Positions 15,683-23,072 of a stretch of DNA of 23,072 nucleotides are shown here, piece by piece (position 1 is the first letter of the stretch; each line of letters opens with the position of its first letter). Position numbers and translations under genes: made by a program. The DNA comes from Thermoplasmata archaeon (GTDB lineage Archaea > Thermoplasmatota > Thermoplasmata > Thermoplasmatales > Thermoplasmataceae), in assembly GCA_021797955.1 (NCBI GenBank), contig JAJZYV010000006.1, forward strand, positions 1-23,072, given 5' to 3'. The notes under the pieces were generated by a model. It was not told the origin of the DNA, searched no databases, and was given only the letters and a program-made list of their open reading frames with translations.

Positions 15683-16780
15683 ATGAATGTTGAAGAAATA
15701 ATGACTAAGAAGCCAATGACAATAGATCAGGAAATGAATGTATCCCTGGCAATGAACAGGATGAGCGAGGGAAGAATCGCACAACTTCCAGTTGTTTTAA
15801 AGGACAGATATGTTGGAATGATTTCTTACAGGGACCTAGTAAGGAAAAAAAGCATACACTTGAATTCCAAAATAAGGAATTATGTTGTTCGAGCACCGGA
15901 ACTGGAAAGAGACAACTCAATTGAGGAAGCATTAAATCTAATTCGAGAAAGCGCAATCGGAGCACTCCCAGTCGTTGAGAAGGAAAGGGTAGTGGGATTG
16001 GTTTCAAGAACAGATATAGTCAAAAATCTTACAGAATTCCCTGAGATTTCAAAAATGAAATCATTTGAGATAATGAACGAGTCTTACTCTGTAAGCGATA
16101 GCGATGAAATCGAAAACATTTTGGAAGTTATGAGGAGTCATGACACAGAGGCTTCCCCTGTTGTTGACAAAGAGAAAAGGGTTATTGGCCTTCTCAGGGT
16201 TCAAAATATTTTGGAGTATGAACTAAAGACAAGGGAAAGGGTGAGAAAGGGAGATTTTTCTGGGGAGAAAGAACACGTGGAAATAGACATTCGTTCTATA
16301 ATGGAAGAACCCGTTTTTTCAATGGAGGATGATGATCTCGTTGAAGCAAGTAATCTTATGGTTACAAATCATCTTCACGAAATTGCAATATGCGATAAAA
16401 GTCACAGAATATCCGGGATACTTGGAATAGACGACATAATAAACTCATTATGGAATGCATCAAGCACTTCGGGGATGCTGGTTAATGTTTCCGGACTTGG
16501 AACAGGAGACAGTGATATCTACGCAATAATATACTCCATGACGGAAAAATTCACTGAAAGATTCTCAAGAATTGCAAATCTCAGCAATGGAAGTCTGAAT
16601 ATCCACGTAGTGAAGCACCACAGTGAGGATGGAAAGATAAAATATTCAGTCAGAACAAGACTTCTTGCAAGGAAGGTGAACATGACTGTGAGTTATTCAG
16701 GATGGAATTTCGGTAAAGTCATGTCTGAGATTTTTGACGTATATGAAAAGAGGTCAAAAAAGGAGCTGAACAAAGATTGA
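15683..16780 (+). CDS. Four-CBS-domain protein with C-terminal HPF/RaiA-like domain
   Basis: 365 residues, soluble. Four CBS domains lie at about 1-57, 62-118, 125-182 and 202-258, making two Bateman modules of the kind that bind AMP, ADP, ATP or SAM. Residues 265-361 form a separate domain. Its predicted order is strand (MLVNVSG), long helix (DSDIYAIIYSMTEKFTERF), strand (SLNIHVVKHH), strand (KYSVRTRLLARKV), strand (NMTVSYSG) and helix (FGKVMSEIFDVYEKRSKK). That is the order and length of the bacterial ribosome hibernation fold (HPF/RaiA, S30AE), including a VNVSG start like LNITG and FSRI like FDRI. Proposed role: ribosome-binding factor switched by adenylate charge. CBS domains are seen clearly; the HPF call is inference from layout. 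Gap to the SHMT-like gene is 4 bases, and the stop overlaps the tldD start (TTGA). Confidence 0.85.
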   Translation: MNVEEIMTKKPMTIDQEMNVSLAMNRMSEGRIAQLPVVLKDRYVGMISYRDLVRKKSIHLNSKIRNYVVRAPELERDNSIEEALNLIRESAIGALPVVEKERVVGLVSRTDIVKNLTEFPEISKMKSFEIMNESYSVSDSDEIENILEVMRSHDTEASPVVDKEKRVIGLLRVQNILEYELKTRERVRKGDFSGEKEHVEIDIRSIMEEPVFSMEDDDLVEASNLMVTNHLHEIAICDKSHRISGILGIDDIINSLWNASSTSGMLVNVSGLGTGDSDIYAIIYSMTEKFTERFSRIANLSNGSLNIHVVKHHSEDGKIKYSVRTRLLARKVNMTVSYSGWNFGKVMSEIFDVYEKRSKKELNKD

Positions 16781-18165
16781 GTATTCTCGAGTCAATGGAC
16801 AGGATTTTAGATATGGCCAGCAAAGTGTCCAAATACTGCGAAGTGAGATACATGGAATCAAGTTCCATTAAATCGGCCATGAGGAATTCTGAATTTATGG
16901 GGGAAGAAAGGTCATCAGAAGAGGGAATTGCCATCAGGATGCTGAACAATTCAATTTCCATGGGATATATCTCCAGCAATGAGTCAGATAAAGTAAAGAC
17001 CATTATAGACCAGTTGGAAAAGAGGAGCAAGTTACCGGGAAGAAACAAACTAGATGATTCCGGAGGAGTAATAGACAAGTGGGAAGCCACTGGAAAAAGA
17101 AAGGTTGACGATTTCGACGAATCAGAGAGATTGGATCTTCTTAAAACTAATGATTCCACGATGAAAGAACACGAAGTGTCTGTCAGACTTAACGTATTTT
17201 TCCACAGGAAGACTGACGGGATATTCATGAATTCAACAGGTTCTCAGATAGACTCCGACTTTTCAAGAATCGGATATTTTATGATTGGGGGATACAAGAA
17301 TGGTGAAAATTTTGAACAGATATACCGTCAGTTCGGTACAACAGGAGGAATAGATGCATTCGAATCGCTGAAAGTAAACCAAAATATTGAAGATTCTACA
17401 AAGAATCTCAGTAAGATAAGTGCATCAAAGGCAACGAAGCCTGGAATATATGATGTTGTAATAGGTCCAGAAATTGCTGGCATCGTTGCGCATGAGTCAT
17501 GTGGCCATCCTACTGAATGGGACAGGATAATAGGAAGAGAGGGTTCCCTGGCAGGTGAATCTTTCTTAACTGGAAAACCGCTTCCATTTAAGATTGGTTC
17601 GGAAGTAGTCAGCGTAATAGATGATCCAACAATCAGGGGAAGTTATGGTTTTTATAAGTACGATGATGAGGGAATAAAATCCAGAAAACGATATCTTTAC
17701 AAAAATGGAATGACATCCGAGTTTATACAAAGCAGAGAAAGTGCTTCCAGAATGGGTGTAGCACCAAATGGAGGTGGCAGGACTTCATCATGGGATAGGG
17801 AACCTTTGGCCAGAATGAGTACAACATACATAGAACCGGGAGAATTTCAGTTTGGGGAACTTGTTGAGGGCATAAAAGATGGCATTTTCATCAAGACATA
17901 TACAGAATGGAATATTGATGACATAAGGTTCAATGAGAAATATGTTGGCAGCGAAGCATATCTCATTAAAAATGGAAAATTGGGTGAATTGGTCAAAAGG
18001 CCAGCAATTGAAATCAACACTGTCAAATTTTATTCCTCAGTCGACGCAATTTCAAATGAATTGGAATTCTCAGCAGGAACCTGCGGAAAAGGCGATCCGG
18101 AACAGGGTGTGGACACATGGATGGGGGGTCCAAGCGTTAGATTGAGGAAGATCAGGATCACTTGA
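16777..18165 (+). CDS. tldD: TldD metalloprotease
   Basis: 462 residues (E. coli TldD has 481). Zinc-dependent protease that works as a heterodimer with TldE on unfolded peptides; in bacteria the pair matures microcin B17 and degrades CcdA. The zinc site HESCGH (HExxxH, 239-244) and the third-ligand cysteine C436 in AGTCGKGDPEQG are both present, so it should be active. Substrate-channel sequences such as PNGGGRTSSWDREPLARMS are also typical. The start is TTG 16777, overlapping the CBS gene stop as TTGA; ATG 16795 is an alternative six codons in. The overlap indicates translational coupling with the CBS gene. tldE follows 9 bases after the stop. Confidence 0.94.
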   Translation: MSILESMDRILDMASKVSKYCEVRYMESSSIKSAMRNSEFMGEERSSEEGIAIRMLNNSISMGYISSNESDKVKTIIDQLEKRSKLPGRNKLDDSGGVIDKWEATGKRKVDDFDESERLDLLKTNDSTMKEHEVSVRLNVFFHRKTDGIFMNSTGSQIDSDFSRIGYFMIGGYKNGENFEQIYRQFGTTGGIDAFESLKVNQNIEDSTKNLSKISASKATKPGIYDVVIGPEIAGIVAHESCGHPTEWDRIIGREGSLAGESFLTGKPLPFKIGSEVVSVIDDPTIRGSYGFYKYDDEGIKSRKRYLYKNGMTSEFIQSRESASRMGVAPNGGGRTSSWDREPLARMSTTYIEPGEFQFGELVEGIKDGIFIKTYTEWNIDDIRFNEKYVGSEAYLIKNGKLGELVKRPAIEINTVKFYSSVDAISNELEFSAGTCGKGDPEQGVDTWMGGPSVRLRKIRIT

Positions 18166-18174
18166 GGATTAAAA

Positions 18175-19476
18175 ATGGAAACAGAACAACTAGTCAAATA
18201 TATCGAAAACCTTGGTGCAGACTCTTTCGTAATAAGAAAGCTGGAATCAAAAATCGAACAGATAAGGTATTCAAACAACGAAGTTGATCTCCGAAATTAT
18301 TGGCTTCAGGAAAGTTTGAGCATATTCCTGAGTAAGGGGAAAAAGACATCTGAACTCAATCTGGATAGTGACAAAAACTTAGAAGACAAAATTGAAACAG
18401 CTTACAGGAAAATGTTACTGGGTGAAGACTCAAGCTCATTTCACGGGATAAACGACAGAAAATATCCGTCAATCAATAAGAAAATGAGTGTTAAAGACTC
18501 ACCAGACCTAAACGAAATTGTCAACGAATGCATAAGAGGAGCTAAAGATGGTGGTGCCGAAAGGGTTACAGGATTGGCCTATCACTACGAGACTGTAGAT
18601 AGAATAGTTACACCATATAACAGTCATGAAGTAACTTATGACAGTCTTAACTTTGAAGTTCGGGCTTTCAACGGAGTTAACACAGGTCAGGAGGGAATTC
18701 ACTGTGGTCCTGAAAGTGTAAATTTAACAAAATCCGCCTACGAAGCAGGAATAGAAGCTGGAAAGACTTCATCAATCAATGTCCCAGACCTCTCCTTTGA
18801 AGAGGGAAATTATAACACAATTCTTTCTCCTTATGTTATTGGCAATATTTTTTCATATTGCGATTCACTCTTTTCAGCTTACAGCGTCAGATCCGGAATG
18901 AGTTATCTTGAATCCAATATTGGAAATAAGATAGCATCCAGCGAATTGACAATCACTGATGAGCCATTGAATACCACAGGTTCAAATTATTGTCTGTTTG
19001 ATGATGAAGGAACTCCAGCAATGAACAATACAATCATAGATCGGGGAACTTTGAAGACATTCCTCCATTCCTTTTCAACGGCCAAGGAGTATGGTGTTAA
19101 AACAACCGCCAATGCTGGAATAATTTCACCAGTTGCATTGCAACTCTCCATGTCTGCTGGAAGCAAATCCCTGAATGATATTATTGGAGAAACTAAAAAC
19201 GGCCTATACATCAAAAATGCATGGTACACTAGATTTCAGGACAATCGCAACGCAGTCTTCTCTACAGTACCAAGGGATGGAATCTTTGTCATAAGAAATG
19301 GAGACATAGCAGGGCGTATCAAAAGTGTTAGAATAAGCGATTCCTTTGGAAAAATAATCAATAGCATAACAGAGACCTCAAAGGAAAGGAAAAATGTAAA
19401 GTTCTGGGAGGAGGTCAAGCCAAGCATAATGCCAAATGCTAAAATATTGGATTTGAGAGTTACCAAGGCATTTTAG
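18175..19476 (+). CDS. tldE: TldE/PmbA, non-catalytic partner of TldD
   Basis: 433 residues, near the usual 440-450. Same fold as TldD, but no HExxxH motif is present anywhere, as expected for TldE, the inactive half of the heterodimer. Family traits include ESLSIFLSKGKKTSELNLDS near the N-terminus, the GKTSSINVPDLSF segment, and SGMSYLESNIGNKIASSELT followed by a GSNYCLFDDEGTPAMNNTII segment near 270-290. The last third holds SPVALQLSMSAGSKS and the DIAGRIKSVRISDSFG end. ATG 18175 follows the tldD stop by 9 bases with GAGGAT as a possible SD. The stop overlaps the end of the convergent aminopeptidase gene by 4 bases. Confidence 0.93.
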   Translation: METEQLVKYIENLGADSFVIRKLESKIEQIRYSNNEVDLRNYWLQESLSIFLSKGKKTSELNLDSDKNLEDKIETAYRKMLLGEDSSSFHGINDRKYPSINKKMSVKDSPDLNEIVNECIRGAKDGGAERVTGLAYHYETVDRIVTPYNSHEVTYDSLNFEVRAFNGVNTGQEGIHCGPESVNLTKSAYEAGIEAGKTSSINVPDLSFEEGNYNTILSPYVIGNIFSYCDSLFSAYSVRSGMSYLESNIGNKIASSELTITDEPLNTTGSNYCLFDDEGTPAMNNTIIDRGTLKTFLHSFSTAKEYGVKTTANAGIISPVALQLSMSAGSKSLNDIIGETKNGLYIKNAWYTRFQDNRNAVFSTVPRDGIFVIRNGDIAGRIKSVRISDSFGKIINSITETSKERKNVKFWEEVKPSIMPNAKILDLRVTKAF

Positions 19477-21848
19477 GCTAAATTCAGTCTCTGATACACA
19501 TTCAGATATTCCAGACCCTTTTTGATTCCAGTTTGCCAAGAGGGGTCCTCACTCTTCGAGAGAAAGTTTTTGATTGCCGTCTCATCATACAGACCAGCCA
19601 AAGGTATCATTCCCTCAAGAAATCTGGAGGTGTATCCTGTCCCTTGAAAGAATCTATCAAGGGTATCTATAATTTCCTCAAACCTTTCCACAACAAATTT
19701 TCTGTTTCCATGTTCACCCAGTGCAGATCCAATGACTCTGAATGAGTCCTGCTTCTTAATCTGGCCATTTTTAACCAGTTCCCATGCTTTTTCCAGATTG
19801 TCTTCCCCTTTAAGATGCCCCATAGCACTGATTATTTTTATCTTGTCCTCGTCCACATCCATTTTGTCCATCATTTCACGCAGTCCATAAAAGTCGTTAT
19901 TCTGCTTTGCATATGCTAAGGCGATTGACATTCTTTGGTCTGGTGGAATATTCTGAAGTTTTGTGAACAGTGGAGAAATCTCTCTGTCGTATTCTATATC
20001 TATCAGTGCAAGAGCCGATTGCATTGTCCCCCTTATCACTGAATCGTTAATTTCCTCCCCATCCTTCTTTTCACCCAGCATGTCAAGGTGTTTTCTCAAA
20101 TACTCAATTGCAAACTCATCAACCAATTTAGTGTTTTTGAGAATATTGTGCAGTTGTGTAATCATCGCGGTTATTTGACTTCTCATCATAAAATCCGGAT
20201 CATTCTGGAATAATCTTAGCACACTGAGGAACTGTTCAAGTTTGATTTCCTTGGCCATCAAAAGAGAGTTATGGTCGTAAACAACTCCCCATCTTGAGAA
20301 CTTGTCCATTGCTGAAATGGCAGTCTTAAGAGATTCAGTCAATGAATCATCGTATTTCGAAATGTAAAAACCGGTTCGATTTACGTTTAGGTACAGGAAA
20401 CCCTGAGCAGGTATATCCATCTCCTTCTGATCGAACAACACGGATTTAGTCCCATCCTTGTAAACCACAGTCAGAGGAATTGGCCAAATTGTTGATTCTG
20501 GACTACTATCAAGGAAAAATCTGGATTGAGTAATATGAATCTTATCTCCCTTAAGGGATGCTTCTATCATTGGGAATCCCTTCAGATTGATCCACGATTC
20601 CATTATTTTTGACACCTGTTTTCCGGAAACCTTCTCGATTGACTCCCAAAGTTCATGACCGGTTGCGTTTGCAAATTCGTGATCCTTGAGGTATTTTGTG
20701 ACACCTCTGCTGAAATCCTCTTCTCCAACGTAGCCTTCAATCATCCTTAGAACACTTGCACCTTTTCCATAACTTATTTCATCGAATATCTGAGCAATTT
20801 CTTCGGGATTTGTGACTTCCACGTGTATTGGATGGGTATTTCTTAAACTATCCCCTCTCATTGCTCCCCCCGTCTCTCCAGATACCAGCTCACCAAATAT
20901 CTCCCATTCAGGATGCTTTTTATCAAGTGCTTTGTAACTCATGAAAGTAGCGAAACTCTCATTAAGCCATATATCGTCCCACCACTTCATGGTTACAAGG
21001 TTCCCAAACCACTGATGCGCAAGTTCGTGGGATATCACCTCATCAACTCTCTTAAGAATCGAAGAACTTGTACTCTTACCAATCATCAACTCAATTTCCC
21101 TAAATGTGATTGCACCCCAGTTTTCCATGGCACCGAACGCAAACTCTGGTACGGCAATTAGATGAAGTTTAGGTAACTTGTACTCTATCCCAAAATAGTT
21201 GCCGAAGAACTCCAGGGTTTCGACTGCCATTCTTATGGGCATATCTGTTTGTTCGAATTTTCCTTTTGCAGAAGTCAGATATATCTGTTTTTCGCCGTAA
21301 ATTCCTTCCTTTATATCATATTTCCCTGCTCCCAGGTATAATAAGTACGTGGACATTGGGGGCGTCTCCTCAAATCTGATGATTTTCCTGTTTCCATTTA
21401 TTTCAACTTTTTCCACAGGCATATTTGAAATTCCATCGTAATCCTTTGGCAAATCCAAAGTCACGTTGAATTTTGCCTTATAGTTTGGATGGTCGACGCA
21501 TGGAATTGCGAGTCTTGCTCCTGTGGCTTCAAAATGCGAGCTTATAAAAACACCATCCTTTTCTCTGGAATAGTATAAACCATTCAATCCGTCTAAAACA
21601 CTTCCAGAAAAATGAACCTCCAGATTAAATTCTCCCTTATGCGTTCCATCTACCAAAAATCTTTCTTTTTCAGGCTCAAGGATTATATGGGTATCTGATC
21701 CATTCAGTTTAACCCTGTCAATTGTAAATCCCGAATAGTTTAGCCAGACATCTCCTTCTGTTTCCCCCTTCACTTTTTCCGTTCCAGAAAATTTTAATCT
21801 TTCTGTATCTATGGCATAATATATATCATAACTGGAAATGCTCTTCAT
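19473..21848 (-). CDS. M1 aminopeptidase of the tricorn interacting factor F2/F3 type
   Basis: 791 residues, close to Thermoplasma factors F2 and F3 (about 780). Zinc aminopeptidase that trims short peptides released by tricorn or the proteasome to free amino acids. It has the N-terminal beta domain, then FEATGARLAIPCVDHPNYKA (107-125), exopeptidase motif GAMENWG (239-245), zinc motif HELAH (274-278) and third ligand E297 in WLNESFA, followed by the alpha-helical C-terminal domain. All catalytic residues are present. Which factor (F2 or F3) it corresponds to cannot be told by eye. Leaderless ATG 21846-21848 is 26 bp from a TATA box shared with the divergent Sua5 gene. Tail to tail with tldE, another peptide-processing gene. 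Confidence 0.93.
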   Translation of the reverse strand: MKSISSYDIYYAIDTERLKFSGTEKVKGETEGDVWLNYSGFTIDRVKLNGSDTHIILEPEKERFLVDGTHKGEFNLEVHFSGSVLDGLNGLYYSREKDGVFISSHFEATGARLAIPCVDHPNYKAKFNVTLDLPKDYDGISNMPVEKVEINGNRKIIRFEETPPMSTYLLYLGAGKYDIKEGIYGEKQIYLTSAKGKFEQTDMPIRMAVETLEFFGNYFGIEYKLPKLHLIAVPEFAFGAMENWGAITFREIELMIGKSTSSSILKRVDEVISHELAHQWFGNLVTMKWWDDIWLNESFATFMSYKALDKKHPEWEIFGELVSGETGGAMRGDSLRNTHPIHVEVTNPEEIAQIFDEISYGKGASVLRMIEGYVGEEDFSRGVTKYLKDHEFANATGHELWESIEKVSGKQVSKIMESWINLKGFPMIEASLKGDKIHITQSRFFLDSSPESTIWPIPLTVVYKDGTKSVLFDQKEMDIPAQGFLYLNVNRTGFYISKYDDSLTESLKTAISAMDKFSRWGVVYDHNSLLMAKEIKLEQFLSVLRLFQNDPDFMMRSQITAMITQLHNILKNTKLVDEFAIEYLRKHLDMLGEKKDGEEINDSVIRGTMQSALALIDIEYDREISPLFTKLQNIPPDQRMSIALAYAKQNNDFYGLREMMDKMDVDEDKIKIISAMGHLKGEDNLEKAWELVKNGQIKKQDSFRVIGSALGEHGNRKFVVERFEEIIDTLDRFFQGTGYTSRFLEGMIPLAGLYDETAIKNFLSKSEDPSWQTGIKKGLEYLNVYQRLNLA

Positions 21849-21869
21849 AGAACGTATAGATATCCCATC

Positions 21870-21877
21870 TATAAAAA
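21870..21877. promoter_or_regulatory. Single TATA box shared by two divergent leaderless genes
   Basis: TATAAAAA on the plus strand reads TTTTTATA on the minus strand. Its centre (21873.5) lies exactly midway between the two start codons: 25.5 bp to the Sua5 ATG at 21899 and 25.5 bp to the aminopeptidase ATG at 21848. The whole gap is only 50 bp, leaving no room for two normal promoters, although GTATAGATAT at 21854-21863 could be an accessory element. Confidence 0.55.
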
Positions 21878-21898
21878 ATTAAGGTAGAGTGAAATAAT

Positions 21899-22882
21899 AT
21901 GTCCAAGGAAATTGAGGCAAACTGCAATTCTAACGATTCACTTTCAATAAAGAATGGAGCCAATATAATACTGTCCGGAGGACTGGTAGTTTTTCCAACT
22001 GAAACTGTATTTGGGTTGGGAGCGGATGCAACTTCTGACATTGCTTGCAGAAGGATATTTGAGGCGAAAGGTAGACCTCAGGACAACCCTTTAATCGTGC
22101 ACTTTCATTCCATTGTACAACTCAAGCAATACTGCTACTGGGACGATGTAAGCCATGGCAAAGAGCTTGAGAAATTATGGCCTGGACCACTTACGGTAAT
22201 TGTAAGGAAGAAAGATAACATATGTAACACTGCAAGCGCAGGATTGGATACCATAGGGGTACGAATACCAGATTGCGCATTTTCAAGAAAACTTCTGGAA
22301 GAAGTAGGTAGGCCCATAGCTGCTCCAAGTGCAAACAGGTCTGGAATGCCCAGCGGCACCTCAATTGATCAGATAAGGGAAGAGCTTGGGAACCAGGTTG
22401 ATCTCATGTTCAGCGGTGAGATTCCAAAATATGGTATAGAATCCACAGTCATCAAAGTTGTGGGTGAGAAATGCTTAATTCTCAGACCCGGAGCATACAC
22501 CAAAGAGGATTTACTTAAAATCTTCCCTTCGGTAGAATTCTCCAAAATCGGCAAGACAATAATTTCTCCAGGCACTAAATACAGACACTATGCGCCAAAA
22601 AAGCCACTCCTTAGAACAACCAGAGATAATATTAAAAATGTCTTTGACAGAAACGAAGATTTCATTCCCATACTTACTGATCAAACTGCAATGGGATTGG
22701 AACGAAATTATATATCACTGGGTAACAGGGAAGATCCATATGATATTTCAAGGCATCTTTATTCTGCATTGAGACAACTCGACTCCAATGATGCAAGTGG
22801 GGGAATTATTGAGACTTTCCAAAATCAAGGATATTACTCGTCCATAATGAACAGAATAGAAAAAGCATCCGTGGAAGCGTGA
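21899..22882 (+). CDS. sua5: Sua5-type L-threonylcarbamoyladenylate synthase
   Basis: Makes threonylcarbamoyl-AMP from threonine, bicarbonate and ATP, the first step of t6A37 in ANN-decoding tRNAs; the archaeal KEOPS complex performs the transfer. 327 residues: YrdC domain (about 15-200) with FPTETVFGLGAD (32-43), EAKGRPQDNPL (55-65) and AAPSANRSG (141-149). The linker SPGTKYRHYAP (223-233), which closes over the active site, comes next, then the Sua5 domain (about 235-327). This is the long Sua5 form and not the short TsaC form. The start is ATG 21899, leaderless from the shared TATA box. No KEOPS subunit gene is in the window. Confidence 0.95.
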   Translation: MSKEIEANCNSNDSLSIKNGANIILSGGLVVFPTETVFGLGADATSDIACRRIFEAKGRPQDNPLIVHFHSIVQLKQYCYWDDVSHGKELEKLWPGPLTVIVRKKDNICNTASAGLDTIGVRIPDCAFSRKLLEEVGRPIAAPSANRSGMPSGTSIDQIREELGNQVDLMFSGEIPKYGIESTVIKVVGEKCLILRPGAYTKEDLLKIFPSVEFSKIGKTIISPGTKYRHYAPKKPLLRTTRDNIKNVFDRNEDFIPILTDQTAMGLERNYISLGNREDPYDISRHLYSALRQLDSNDASGGIIETFQNQGYYSSIMNRIEKASVEA

Positions 22883-23023
22883 ACATTTAGTACAAACGTA
22901 AAGACCATTCTCTTAAAACATCTCAAACATGCTGAAACATGGGAGAAACTAAAATCAATAACATGCAGACTAAAATCATTATGATGGACGAATGTTACTC
23001 GATAGAATTCTCGCATTAATTAG

Positions 23024-23060
23024 TCCTCTGTTCCTGTAGAGGATACAGTTTCTTTTCTTT
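23024..23060 (+). terminator. Possible hairpin terminator
   Basis: TCCTCT (23024-23029) and AGAGGA (23038-23043) form a 6-bp stem with an 8-base loop, followed by T-rich TTTCTTTTCTTT. It could end the Sua5 transcript or belong to whatever lies beyond the edge. The rest of 22883-23072 holds no gene I can support. Confidence 0.35.
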
Positions 23061-23072
23061 ACTCGAAAATCA

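Noticed and set aside
16719..17228. 169-codon minus-strand ORF across the CBS/tldD junction
   Set aside because: Spans two real genes on the other strand and has no recognisable domain.
21826..22041. Minus-strand 71-codon ORF overlapping the aminopeptidase start and sua5
   Set aside because: Antisense to the YrdC domain of sua5 and crosses the shared promoter; no support.
22939..23019. 27-codon plus-strand ORF after sua5, beginning MGETKINNMQ
   Set aside because: No Shine-Dalgarno, no well-placed TATA box and no motif; expected by chance at this length.
1..23072. CRISPR array, prophage or insertion sequence
   Set aside because: No regularly spaced repeats, integrase, transposase or terminal inverted repeats; gene content is core chromosomal throughout.

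Overview
The window reads as a piece of chromosome from an AT-rich archaeon of the order Thermoplasmatales (Thermoplasma, Picrophilus, Ferroplasma or Cuniculiplasma group). The signs are ABCE1/Rli1, an archaeosine tRNA-guanine transglycosylase, an archaeal family-B DNA polymerase, a geranylgeranyl-reductase-family flavoprotein, a tricorn-F2/F3-type M1 aminopeptidase, a TPP riboswitch in front of an MFS transporter, and TATA boxes about 25-27 bp upstream of start codons (leaderless genes). Genus assignment is inference. Nearly all of the window is ordinary dense chromosome. I see no insertion sequence, CRISPR array, tRNA or rRNA.

Layout. 1-1227 (-): histidyl-tRNA synthetase, cut at its 3' end. 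1290-1733 (+): Fur/PerR-type regulator, tail to tail with a dihydropteroate synthase (1699-2700, -). 2825-6911 (+): likely operon of a small uncharacterised protein, ABCE1/Rli1 and TgtA. 6913-8169 (-): MFS permease. 8228-12624 (-): operon polB, GGR-family reductase, EamA permease, with overlapping genes. 12705-14175 (+): promoter, TPP riboswitch, a 27-codon ORF whose Shine-Dalgarno lies inside the aptamer, a probable thiamine-related MFS transporter, and a strong hairpin. 14176-14490: gene-poor stretch. 14491-19476 (+): tight operon of an SHMT-family enzyme, a four-CBS protein with an HPF-like C-terminal domain, TldD and TldE. 19473-21848 (-): tricorn-factor-type aminopeptidase. 21899-22882 (+): Sua5-type t6A enzyme. 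22883-23072: short tail with a hairpin.

Themes. Much of the window serves translation: HisRS, ribosome recycling (Rli1), tRNA archaeosine and t6A modification, and possibly ribosome hibernation. Peptide turnover is represented by TldD/TldE and the F2/F3-like aminopeptidase. The most interesting item is the CBS protein. Its last ~100 residues follow the beta-alpha-beta-beta-beta-alpha order of bacterial HPF/RaiA, so it could be an adenylate-sensing ribosome hibernation factor. Second is TgtA, which has lost all three zinc-binding cysteines while keeping its catalytic aspartates. Third is the riboswitch, which appears to control translation of a short ORF that overlaps (or is frameshifted from) the transporter. 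Promoter and terminator calls rest on sequence pattern only.
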